Assembly: GCF_044872765.1 (NCBI RefSeq)
Contig: NZ_CP085253.1
Coordinates: 1,054,001 to 1,118,000, forward strand
Direction: 5' to 3'
From: Micrococcus sp023147585
GTDB lineage: Bacteria > Actinomycetota > Actinomycetes > Actinomycetales > Micrococcaceae
DNA length: 64,000 nt
Shown: positions 1 to 6,635 of the stretch, in pieces
Layout of the letters: every line of letters starts with the position of its first letter
Numbering within the stretch: position 1 is the first letter of the stretch
Position numbers and translations under genes: made by a program
The notes under the pieces: model-generated
The model's database searches: none
Seen by the model: only the letters and a program-made list of their open reading frames with translations
What the model was told of the DNA's origin: nothing

Positions 1-235
1 TGGTGGCGACCTCCTTGGCGAGCTGGGCGCCCATGTTCTCGTAGGGGTCGTCCAGCTCGATCTCACGGGCGATCGTGACGCCGTCGTTGGTGATGGTGGG
101 GGCACCCCACGCCTTGTCGAGCACCACATTGCGGCCCTTGGGGCCGAGCGTCACCTTGACGGTGTCGGCGAGCTTGTCGATGCCGGCCTGGAGGGCGCGG
201 CGTGCGTCGTCGTTGAATGCCAGCTGCTTGGCCAT
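1..235 (-). CDS. groL: Chaperonin GroEL, N-terminal part (cut by window edge)
   Basis: This is the start of the 60-kDa chaperonin subunit, which forms the double-ring folding chamber in the cytoplasm. The visible residues run from MAKQLAFNDDARR through the apical/equatorial landmark TVKVTLGPKGRNVVLDK and NDGVTIAREIEL, which are diagnostic for GroEL. The start ATG lies at 233-235, with a purine-rich AAAGGAGCG Shine-Dalgarno just upstream. It follows groS in the same direction, so the two are probably co-transcribed from the CIRCE-controlled promoter near 810. Only 78 codons are inside the window; the rest lies beyond position 1. Many actinobacteria have a second groEL elsewhere. This copy is the groES-linked one. 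Confidence 0.97.
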   Translation of the reverse strand, partial: MAKQLAFNDDARRALQAGIDKLADTVKVTLGPKGRNVVLDKAWGAPTITNDGVTIAREIELDDPYENMGAQLAKEVAT

Positions 236-280
236 GACGGACGCTCCTTTCGGTTCAGGAAGTCTTCGGGGAGTGCGGGA

Positions 281-339
281 CGCGTCGGGCCCGGGGCGGC
301 GCACCGGTGGGGTGCGCTCCGCTCACCGGGCCCGACGCG
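281..339 (-). terminator. groS-groL intercistronic stem-loop
   Basis: A perfect 14-bp inverted repeat (281-294 with 326-339, CGCGTCGGGCCCGG and its complement) encloses a second small hairpin (301-305 with 311-315). It lies wholly between the groS stop and the groL start. There is no T-tract, so it may be an RNA processing or stability element, or a partial attenuator that sets the GroES:GroEL ratio, rather than a full terminator. That role is inferred. Confidence 0.6.
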
Positions 340-345
340 CGGGGG

Positions 346-642
346 TCACTTGGTGACGATGGCCAGCACGTCGCGGGCGGAGAGGACGAGGTACTCCTCG
401 CCGCCGACCTTGACCTCGGTGCCGCCGTACTTGGAGTACAGGACGACGTCGCCCTCGGCGACGTCCACCGGCACGCGGCTGCCGTTCTCGGCGACGCGGC
501 CCGGGCCCACGGCCACGACCTGGCCCTCCTGGGGCTTCTCCTTGGCGGTGTCCGGGATGACGAGGCCGGAGGCGGTGGTCTGCTCGGCCTCCAGCGGGCG
601 GACGACGATGCGGTCCTCGAGGGGCTTGATGGCAACGGACAT
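346..642 (-). CDS. groS: Co-chaperonin GroES
   Basis: A 98-residue co-chaperonin that caps the GroEL ring. The sequence starts MSVAIKPLEDRIVVRPLEAE, has the mobile loop TTASGLVIPDTAKEKPQEG, and ends with the conserved barrel strands (VLYSKYGGTEVKV, EYLVLSARDVLAIV). An upstream in-frame GTG at 651 is possible, but the ATG at 642 is preferred: an AGAAGGAG Shine-Dalgarno lies 8 nt before it, and the family normally begins here. It is the first gene of the groS-groL operon, with two CIRCE operators and a promoter between 776 and 849. In most actinobacteria tsaD lies directly upstream; here it is about 32 kb away. Confidence 0.98.
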   Translation of the reverse strand: MSVAIKPLEDRIVVRPLEAEQTTASGLVIPDTAKEKPQEGQVVAVGPGRVAENGSRVPVDVAEGDVVLYSKYGGTEVKVGGEEYLVLSARDVLAIVTK

Positions 643-775
643 GCTGCACACTCCTTCTTGTTCGACGTGCGGGCCGGCGACAGGGCCGCCGAGTCTGCGT
701 TGACGTGGTCTCAGGGGGTGCCACGGGCGTGGAGACCCTCCGTCGTCGCGGTGCCGCAGGGCCCATCCTCGGGCG

Positions 776-802
776 TTGGCACCCGGTACCCCCGAGTGCC
801 AG
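776..802. promoter_or_regulatory. CIRCE operator 1 (HrcA site), promoter-proximal
   Basis: TTGGCACCC-N9-GAGTGCCAG matches the CIRCE inverted repeat, with one mismatch in the left arm. HrcA binds such sites to repress groESL when cells are not heat-stressed. It covers the predicted transcription start (near 801) of groS. Confidence 0.88.
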
Positions 803-807
803 TGTCG

Positions 808-837
808 ACTCTACTCCGGGCCTTGGCACTCCTTCAA
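808..837 (-). promoter_or_regulatory. Predicted groS promoter between the two CIRCE sites
   Basis: On the minus strand a -35-like TTGAAG (837-832) and a -10-like TAGAGT (813-808) are 18 bp apart. The -35 falls in the 9-bp spacer of CIRCE 2, and the -10 lies between the two operators, so HrcA bound at either site should block RNA polymerase. Confidence 0.55.
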
Positions 838-849
838 CACGAGTGCCAG
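823..849. promoter_or_regulatory. CIRCE operator 2 (HrcA site), promoter-distal
   Basis: TTGGCACTC-N9-GAGTGCCAG is a perfect 9-9-9 CIRCE inverted repeat. Its spacer contains the predicted -35 box of groS. It is the better of two operators 47 bp apart. Confidence 0.92.
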
Positions 850-945
850 CCGCGTCCGGCGGCGGGGTCCGCTCGCCGACTCGCCGCGCGGCTCGAGTCG
901 TCAGCGCCCACTCCTGGCCCCTTGCCGTATGGACCCGGTTCCAGG

Positions 946-996
946 GTGGTCACAACACGCCGTCTGCAAGAAGTTCAGGCGGCGTGTTGCGACCAT
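946..996. repeat. Palindromic element, copy 1 (upstream of DUF559 gene)
   Basis: The left arm GTGGTCACAACACGCCGTCT (946-965) pairs imperfectly with 977-996 across an 11-nt loop. The left arm is identical to the reverse complement of the right arm of the element at 2239-2295, so the two palindromes are copies of one element, one on each side of the DUF559 gene. It lies in a 600-bp stretch without a gene. Confidence 0.8.
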
Positions 997-999
997 CCT

Positions 1000-1090
1000 G
1001 CGGGGGGCGGGGCGGCGGGGACGGGGCCGGGCGGCGGGGCCGGGCGGCGGGGCCGGGGCCGGGGCGAGGCGGGGGCGGGAAACAGGGCGG
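1000..1090. repeat. G-rich low-complexity tract
   Basis: Short GGCGGGGCC / CGGGGCCGG units are repeated irregularly and almost without A or T. There is no coding signal. It sits between palindrome copy 1 and the DUF559 gene; beyond the palindrome, this tract and the groS control region, I see nothing else in 643-1244. Confidence 0.6.
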
Positions 1091-1244
1091 GAGAGCCATA
1101 GGGGTCGTCGGGAGGGAGGCGGGGCCACCCTCCCCCGGAGCGGACACGCAACGCCCCCTGCACAGCGGCCGACGGCGGGCTGCCCCATCCCCAGATGTGC
1201 TCACCGCGAGCGTCGCACGGTCCCGCTGCGCCGAGGCTTCGGCC

Positions 1245-2273
1245 ATGTCGCCGACGCCGCCCTCGGGCCTTCCTCCCCTGCCTCCTGCGTTCACCACAGC
1301 TGAAGCGCGGACAGCGGGGGTGCCCCCTCAACGGCTGCGACGCGCTGACCTCTCCACTCCCCTGCACGGCGTGCGGGTCCGCGCGGAGTCTCCCGGCCCG
1401 TCATGGGCGGACGTCGGCCTGGCCGAACCGGGCCACGGATGGAGCGGTGCTGTCCTCGCCGCCCTGCTGCGCCGACGCGGTGCGGCGGTGCTCTCCCACG
1501 ACACCGCGGCTCATCTGCACGGCATGCCGACCCCGCACGCCGCGGCCCCCTCCAGCCTCGTCCACGTCACGCTCCCGCCGGGGCAGCGGCTGCGGCGCGA
1601 GGGCGTCGCCCCGCACCGTCGGGATCTTCCAGCGCACCACGTGGGTGCCGTCCACGGGCTGCGGGCCACCACGCCGGAGCGGACCTGGGCGGACCTGTGC
1701 ACGCGCGGCGCTCCGTGGACGCCCGAGGACCTCATCGCCGCCGGCGACCACCTGCTCGCCCGGCCATGGTCGCGGCGAGGACGACGCGAGCCGGCGTCGA
1801 CTCCGGAGGGGCTGGCCGCCGTCGTGGCGGCGCTGGGTGGTGTACCGGGCATCGATGCGGCGCGACGGGCGCTGGCGCAGGTGCGCGTGGGGTCGGACTC
1901 TCCCCTGGAGACGCGTGTGCGGCTCGATCTGATCGCTGCGGGGCTGGGCGAACCCATCCTGCAGTTCCGCCTCGACGCCGCCGATCCCCAGTGTCCCGAG
2001 GTGGACCTGTACTACGCCGACGGCGCCGTCGCCCTCGAGTACGACGGCGCGCATCACCTCGCGCGGGAGCAGCAGGCCCGGGACGCCCGGCGGGACCGCT
2101 GGCTCCTCGCGCGGGGGGTCGCTCCCCTGCGGGTGACGGCCGAGGATCACCGTGAGGCCTGCCGACGGCTGGTCGAGGTCATTCTCGGACGGCGGGCGGC
2201 GGGGCATCGCATCGACCCGCGCCCGGAGTCCACCTCGCAGAGTGGTCACGACGCGCCGCCTGCCGAGAGTTGA
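1245..2273 (+). CDS. DUF559-family protein with AbiEi-like N-terminal region
   Basis: About 342 residues. The N-terminal part (FTTAEARTAGVPPQRLRRAD, about residues 16-36, then LHGVRVR) resembles the winged-helix region of proteins annotated as AbiEi-type antitoxins. The C-terminal part (about residues 250-335) has the DUF559 pattern VDLYY...VALEYDGAHH followed by DARRDRWLLARGV, a Vsr-like PD-(D/E)XK nuclease fold with candidate acidic metal ligands in VDL and EYD. The biochemical role of the family is not settled; it is common in Micrococcales. ATG 1245 is chosen with a weak GAGG upstream; GTG 1197 is an alternative. The stop codon lies inside palindrome copy 2. No toxin partner gene is adjacent, so a toxin-antitoxin role is doubtful. 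Confidence 0.75.
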   Translation: MSPTPPSGLPPLPPAFTTAEARTAGVPPQRLRRADLSTPLHGVRVRAESPGPSWADVGLAEPGHGWSGAVLAALLRRRGAAVLSHDTAAHLHGMPTPHAAAPSSLVHVTLPPGQRLRREGVAPHRRDLPAHHVGAVHGLRATTPERTWADLCTRGAPWTPEDLIAAGDHLLARPWSRRGRREPASTPEGLAAVVAALGGVPGIDAARRALAQVRVGSDSPLETRVRLDLIAAGLGEPILQFRLDAADPQCPEVDLYYADGAVALEYDGAHHLAREQQARDARRDRWLLARGVAPLRVTAEDHREACRRLVEVILGRRAAGHRIDPRPESTSQSGHDAPPAES

Positions 2274-2295
2274 GACGGCGTGTTGTGACCACTCT
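2239..2295. repeat. Palindromic element, copy 2 (overlaps the DUF559 stop codon)
   Basis: The left arm 2242-2261 and right arm 2273-2292 form a long stem, extended by AGA/TCT to 2239-2295. The right arm AGACGGCGTGTTGTGACCAC is the exact complement of the left arm of copy 1. The TGA of the DUF559 gene is at 2271-2273, so the element may double as its terminator. Confidence 0.82.
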
Positions 2296-2371
2296 GGGAG
2301 GGTGTGGGCGTCTCTGGGAGGGTGTGGGGGTCTCTGGGAGGGTGTGGGCGTCTCTCGGAGGGTGTGGGCGT
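2292..2371. repeat. 20-bp tandem repeat, four copies
   Basis: Four head-to-tail copies of a unit close to CTCTGGGAGGGTGTGGGCGT (starts near 2292, 2312, 2332 and 2352) with one or two substitutions. A degraded fifth unit may follow. They abut palindrome copy 2. No spacers separate them. A C-rich tract (2409-2464, variants of CAGCCCCGCC) fills the remaining gap to the next gene. Confidence 0.85.
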
Positions 2372-2464
2372 CGGATGGAGGGACCGGAGACCACACGGGC
2401 GGCCGACGGCAGCTCAGCCCAGCTCAGCCCCGCCCCGCCCAGCTCCAGCCCCGCCCAGCCCCGC

Positions 2465-3220
2465 TCAGTAGTAGACGGCGAGCGGGCCGGCCGGCCCCTC
2501 CACCACGTGGCACGGCGTCTTGAAGATCCGCTCGAGGACCTCGGGGCGCATGATCTCGTGGGGCGAGCCCGTCTCCACCACCTGGCCGTCGCCCATGGCC
2601 ACGATGTGGTCGGCGTAGTGCGCGGCGAAGTTGATGTCGTGCAGCACGATCACCACGGTGCGGCCCAGCTCGTCGGCGGCGCGGCGCAGCTGCTGCATCA
2701 TCTGCACCGAGTGCTGCATGTCCAGGTTGTTCAGCGGCTCGTCGAGCAGCACGTACTCGGTGTTCTGCGCGAGCACCATGGCCACGTAGGCACGCTGACG
2801 CTGGCCGCCGGAGAGCTGGTCGAGGTAGCGGTTCTCGAACGGCCCCAGGCCCAGGAAGTCCACGGCCTCGGAGATGTGGCGCTCGTCGTCGAGGGTCAGC
2901 CGCCCGCGGGAGTACGGGTACCGTCCGAAGCCCACGAGCTGCCGCACCGTCAGGCGCGTGATGAAGTGGTTCTCCTGGCGCAGGATGGAGAGGGTCTGCG
3001 CGATCCGCCGCGAGGGGGTCGCGGTGATGTCCTGGCCGCCCACGGCGATCGTCCCGGCGTCCGCGTCCTGAAGCCGCCCGATCATCGTCAGCACGGTGGA
3101 CTTGCCCGCGCCGTTGGGCCCCACGAGGGCGGTGATGCCCCCGGCGGGGATCTGCAGGTCCACCGGACCGATGCACACCTCGTCACTGTGGCGCTTGGTG
3201 ACGCCCCGCAGTTCGATCAC
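2465..3220 (-). CDS. Iron-siderophore ABC transporter, ATP-binding protein (YclP type)
   Basis: The 251-residue ATPase powers import of a ferric siderophore through the two permeases encoded upstream. Walker A is GPNGAGKS (about 34-41), the signature is LSGGQ (136-140) and Walker B is YVLLDE (156-161), followed by a D-loop LNNLDMQHS and a switch His in VLHDINFA. The stretch RLTVRQLVGFGRYPYSRGRL strongly resembles B. subtilis YclP, the ATPase of the petrobactin transporter. The start is GTG at 3220; the preceding permease ends in the same GTGA, so translation is coupled. It is the last gene of the operon. The exact siderophore cannot be read from sequence. Confidence 0.92.
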   Translation of the reverse strand: MIELRGVTKRHSDEVCIGPVDLQIPAGGITALVGPNGAGKSTVLTMIGRLQDADAGTIAVGGQDITATPSRRIAQTLSILRQENHFITRLTVRQLVGFGRYPYSRGRLTLDDERHISEAVDFLGLGPFENRYLDQLSGGQRQRAYVAMVLAQNTEYVLLDEPLNNLDMQHSVQMMQQLRRAADELGRTVVIVLHDINFAAHYADHIVAMGDGQVVETGSPHEIMRPEVLERIFKTPCHVVEGPAGPLAVYY

Positions 3221-4287
3221 AGCCGACCCTTTCTCATCACGACGATCAAGAAGGTGATGCCGCCCACGAGCTCGATGACCACGGTGACCGCACCCCCCGC
3301 GTAGAAGACGTGCCGCAGCACGAAGTAGGCGCTCGCGAGCACGGCGTAGCCGGCCAGTGCGGCCACGGGCAGCACGAGACGGTGGTCGTACGTGTCCGTG
3401 ATGGAGTACGCCAGTGTGGCCACGAGGAAGCCGAGGAACGTCATCGGCCCCACCAGGGCGGTGGTCATGGCCATGAGCACGGAGACGAGCAGCAGCGTCC
3501 CCATGAGCTCCCGGCGGTGGCTCAGCCCCAGGTTGGTGGACACGTCGGCGCCGAGGGCCACCACGTTCATTCGCCGCGAGCGCAGCCACAGCAGGAGGCA
3601 CACCACGACGACGATCGGCGCGGCCACCGCCACGTACTCGGTGCGCGCGTTGGAGATGTTGCCGAACAGGCGGGCCGAGAGCACGTCGAACGAGTTGGGG
3701 TCCAGCAGGCGCTGCATGAAGGTGCTCAGCGCCGCCAGTCCCCCGCCCAGGACCACGCCCACGAGCAGCATCAGGTGCATGCTCCCGTACGGCCGGGAGA
3801 GCAGCCACGAGTACAGGGCGGTGGCCAGCACCACCATGAGCGCAGCCTGGGCCAGGAAGGGCCCGGTCCCGCTCACCACGGCGACGCCGGCAGCCCCCAG
3901 CGCGTATACGGCGGCGGTCTGCACCGCCACGTAGAGGGCCTCGAAGCCCATGATCGAGGGAGTGATGATCCGGTTGCCGGTGGCGGTGTGGAAGCTGACC
4001 GTGGCGAACGCGTGGCACAGGGCCACGAGGGCGATCACCCCGATCGCGTCCACGCGCATCCCGGCGATGAGCCAGAACGCGCGGGAGCCCGGCGTCGCCT
4101 CATTGCCCCACAGCAGGATGCCGGCCGTCGCGGCCAGCCCGACGACGGCGAGCACCGCCACGGTCACGAGGTACCGGGTGCGCTCGGTGCGGGTGACGAA
4201 CGGGCCGGACGCGCGAGCGCGGTCGGCGAGGGGACCGGCGGCGGTGGAGCCGCGGCGCAGCCCCGGGACGGTGCGGGCCTCAGCCAT
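3217..4287 (-). CDS. Iron-siderophore ABC transporter, permease 2 (FecCD family, YclO type)
   Basis: A 356-residue polytopic membrane protein of the FecCD/BtuC family. The first 35 residues are a basic cytoplasmic lead. Then come about nine to ten hydrophobic segments, starting YLVTVAVLAVVGLAATAGILL, with the family loop VALGADVSTNLGLSHRRE and VGPMTFLGFLVATLAYSI near the C terminus, which contact the ATPase. It pairs with permease 1, whose 3' end it overlaps by 8 bp (4280-4287), and is coupled by GTGA to the ATPase gene downstream. The order permease-permease-ATPase behind a binding-protein gene matches yclN-O-P. Substrate is inferred to be a ferric catecholate-type siderophore. Confidence 0.92.
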   Translation of the reverse strand: MAEARTVPGLRRGSTAAGPLADRARASGPFVTRTERTRYLVTVAVLAVVGLAATAGILLWGNEATPGSRAFWLIAGMRVDAIGVIALVALCHAFATVSFHTATGNRIITPSIMGFEALYVAVQTAAVYALGAAGVAVVSGTGPFLAQAALMVVLATALYSWLLSRPYGSMHLMLLVGVVLGGGLAALSTFMQRLLDPNSFDVLSARLFGNISNARTEYVAVAAPIVVVVCLLLWLRSRRMNVVALGADVSTNLGLSHRRELMGTLLLVSVLMAMTTALVGPMTFLGFLVATLAYSITDTYDHRLVLPVAALAGYAVLASAYFVLRHVFYAGGAVTVVIELVGGITFLIVVMRKGRL

Positions 4288-5335
4288 GCTTGGCCTGCCT
4301 CAGCAGCAGGGCGAGGAACACCACGGCCCCCACGACGCCGAGGATCAGGGAGATCGGCACCTCGAAGGGCATGATCACGGTGCGCCCGATGACGTCGCAC
4401 ACGATGACCACCCAGATGCCCACCATGACCACCCACGGCAGGTTGGTGCGCAGGTTGTCCCCGCGCACCATGGAGACGATGTTCGGCACCACGAGCCCCA
4501 GGAAGGGAAGGGCCCCGATCACCACGGTGACCACGCCCGTGGCCACGGACACCATCGCGACGCCGGTGAAGACGACCGCCTCGTAGTTCAGCCCCACGTT
4601 CGTGGCGATGTCCTTGCCCAGCCCGGCCACGGTGAAGCGGTCAGCGATCACGAAGACCGCCACGCACACGGCCAGCACGATGAACAGCAGCTCGTAGCGG
4701 CCGCGCACCACGGAGGTGAAGGAGCCGGCGAACCACGCGCCCATCTGCTGGAGCATGTCGGTCTGCAGCGCGAGGAACGTCGAGGCCGAGCCCACGACGG
4801 CGCCCATCATGATGCCCACGATCGGCACAATCAGGGAGGAGGAGAGCCGCACGCGGCGCAGGAACAGGAAGAAGACCATGGTGCCCACGAAGGCGAACAG
4901 CACGGCGCCGACCATGCGGGTCATGATCCCGGCGCCCGGGATGAGGAGCATGGTGACCAGCAGCCCCAGCCCCGCCCACTCGGTGGTGCCGGTCGTGCTG
5001 GGCTCGACGAACCGGTTCTGCGTCATGAGCTGCATGATCAGCCCGCACATGGCCATGGCGGCGCCGGCCAGGATCAGCGCGATCGTGCGGGGCACGCGCG
5101 TGATGCCGAACATCTCCGCCCCGCCCTCCGCGCCGAGGTCGTAGACCCCCACGAAGAGGGAGAGGACGGTGAGCGCCACGGTGATCGCGGCGCCGGCGAG
5201 CAGGGGCCACGTGCGCTGCCAGCGCGAACGCTCGGGGCGCAGGACGGCGGGAGGGACCCAGCACACGCGTTCGCCCGGACCCGCCGCGAGGGGCTGGGTC
5301 CGGGCGTCGACGGTGCCGGTGGGCGACTGGGTCAC
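4280..5335 (-). CDS. Iron-siderophore ABC transporter, permease 1 (FecCD family, YclN type)
   Basis: A 351-residue polytopic membrane protein. A cytoplasmic lead of about 45 residues precedes the first hydrophobic segment (WPLLAGAAITVALTVLSLFV). Strongly conserved YclN-like blocks follow: RVPRTIALILAGAAMAMCGL, LMTQNRFVEPSTTGTTEWA and ALPFLGLVVPNIVSMVRGDN. It forms the membrane channel with permease 2. The start overlaps the end of the binding-protein gene (5332-5335), again coupling translation. Expression should follow the DtxR/IdeR box at 6530. Confidence 0.92.
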   Translation of the reverse strand: MTQSPTGTVDARTQPLAAGPGERVCWVPPAVLRPERSRWQRTWPLLAGAAITVALTVLSLFVGVYDLGAEGGAEMFGITRVPRTIALILAGAAMAMCGLIMQLMTQNRFVEPSTTGTTEWAGLGLLVTMLLIPGAGIMTRMVGAVLFAFVGTMVFFLFLRRVRLSSSLIVPIVGIMMGAVVGSASTFLALQTDMLQQMGAWFAGSFTSVVRGRYELLFIVLAVCVAVFVIADRFTVAGLGKDIATNVGLNYEAVVFTGVAMVSVATGVVTVVIGALPFLGLVVPNIVSMVRGDNLRTNLPWVVMVGIWVVIVCDVIGRTVIMPFEVPISLILGVVGAVVFLALLLRQAKHG

Positions 5336-6456
5336 CGGGCGCCCTCGAAGGCGTCCGCGAGATCCTCCATGACGGTGGTGTGGTTCTGGATGTCCTCGGC
5401 GACGTAGAAGTCGGCGGGCAGGTACACGATGTTGCCCTCCTTCACCGCGGTCACGTCCTGGAGGGCCTCGGAGCGCTCGACCAGCTCGGCGGCGGTGGCG
5501 TTCTCCTCGCCGACGGCGGCGTCGCGGTCCATGACGATCAGCCAGTCCGGGTTCGACTTCGCGATGGCCTCGACGGAGATGTCATCGCCCTGGTGGTTGT
5601 CGGTGCCCGACTGCTCGAGGGCCGGGGTCAGGTCCAGCATGTCGAAGAACGGGCCGATGGCGCGACCGGTGCTGGGCGCGACGTACGACAGCTCGCCGCC
5701 CGAGGCGATGAGGCCCATGACGGTCTGCTCGGGGTCGTAGGCGTCCTTGGCGCGCTGCGTGGCGGCGTCGAAGTCGGCGATGAGCTTCTCGGCATCGGCC
5801 TCGTGGCCGGTGGCCTCGCCCAGCAGGGTGGTCAGCTTCTTCAGGCCCTCGTCCATGGGGGTCTGCGTGACGTCGAAGTTCGTGTCCACGACGGCGGCGT
5901 CGCCGGTCAGCTCGTCGATCTCCGCCTTGCGCTCGTTGAACCGCTGGCCGTTGAAGACGACGTCCGGCTCGGCGGTGACGAACAGCTCCATGTCCGGCTC
6001 CCGGTGGTTGCCGATGTCGGCGACCGAGTCGTCCTGGAGGTAAGAGGGCCCGCCCTCGCCCTTGTACATGATCTGCTTCGGCGCGGCCGACAGCTCGACG
6101 CCCCAGTCGTCCAGGGTGCGGAAGGTGCGGTTGTCGGTGGCGATGATGGAGTCGACCTCCTCCGGCAGGGTGACCTCGGTGCCGGACATGTCGGTGACGG
6201 TGACCCCGGCCGCCACGCCGCCCGAGGCGGCCGAGGAGCCGCCGGCGGAGCTCGCGGACGCTGAGGACTCGCCGGAGGCGCTTGCGGAGGACGAGCCCGT
6301 ACCGGAGGCGCTCGCGGAGGACGAGCCCGTGCCGGAGGCGCTCGCGGAGGACGAGCCCGTGGCTGCGCCGCCGGCGGAGCAGCCGACGAGGGCGAGGGCG
6401 GCGACCGAGGTCAGGGCGATCGCCGACAGGCGAGGGGCGTGGGGGGCGCGCTGCAT
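5332..6456 (-). CDS. Siderophore-binding lipoprotein (YclQ-like)
   Basis: A 374-residue substrate-binding lipoprotein, anchored to the outer face of the membrane. A signal peptide with lipobox LVGC (Cys26) is followed by a Ser/Ala/Gly linker of about 55 residues built on a SSSASASGTG repeat, then the periplasmic-binding fold starting VTVTDMSGTEVTLPEEVDSI. The segment NRTFRTLDDWGVELSAAPKQ resembles YclQ/CeuE-type binding proteins. GAGGAGAAC is a good Shine-Dalgarno for the ATG at 6456. It is the first gene of the iron-uptake operon. The three identical-length 30-bp DNA repeats in the linker (6271-6360) could vary in number without shifting the frame. Confidence 0.92.
   Translation of the reverse strand: MQRAPHAPRLSAIALTSVAALALVGCSAGGAATGSSSASASGTGSSSASASGTGSSSASASGESSASASSAGGSSAASGGVAAGVTVTDMSGTEVTLPEEVDSIIATDNRTFRTLDDWGVELSAAPKQIMYKGEGGPSYLQDDSVADIGNHREPDMELFVTAEPDVVFNGQRFNERKAEIDELTGDAAVVDTNFDVTQTPMDEGLKKLTTLLGEATGHEADAEKLIADFDAATQRAKDAYDPEQTVMGLIASGGELSYVAPSTGRAIGPFFDMLDLTPALEQSGTDNHQGDDISVEAIAKSNPDWLIVMDRDAAVGEENATAAELVERSEALQDVTAVKEGNIVYLPADFYVAEDIQNHTTVMEDLADAFEGAR
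6271..6360. repeat. Three 30-bp tandem repeats inside the lipoprotein linker
   Basis: Units starting at 6271, 6301 and 6331 are nearly identical (two substitutions) and each encodes a ten-residue Ser/Ala/Gly block. Because 30 is a multiple of three, copy-number change would alter only the tether length. Confidence 0.9.
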
Positions 6457-6529
6457 GGTTCTCCTCCCGGGCGCCGCTCGAGGCGGGCCGAGGTCTGGGG
6501 TGTCTCGTCAGGGTCGGCAGGGCCCACCC

Positions 6530-6561
6530 TCAGGTGAGGCTTGCCTCAGTGGATTAAAGTA
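6530..6561 (-). promoter_or_regulatory. DtxR/IdeR iron box and -10 of the siderophore operon
   Basis: TCAGGTGAGGCTTGCCTCA (6530-6548) matches the DtxR/IdeR consensus, a 19-bp imperfect palindrome with AGG-TNAGGCT-CCT core. A -10-like TACTTT (6561-6556, minus strand) places the transcription start at the edge of the box, so iron-loaded repressor would block initiation. The lipoprotein start is about 75 bp downstream. Confidence 0.85.
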
Positions 6562-6635
6562 CACATGAGTGCGCTAATCAACAAACCGGGGCCCCGACTC
6601 CGCGGATCCGATGTCGGACGGCGACATCGAGACCC

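Noticed and set aside
1245..2273. Toxin-antitoxin locus (AbiEi/AbiEii)
   Set aside because: Only the AbiEi-like N-terminal region is present; no AbiEii-like nucleotidyltransferase lies next to it.
2292..2371. Possible CRISPR or origin iterons
   Set aside because: Head-to-tail 20-mers without spacers, not beside a replication gene.
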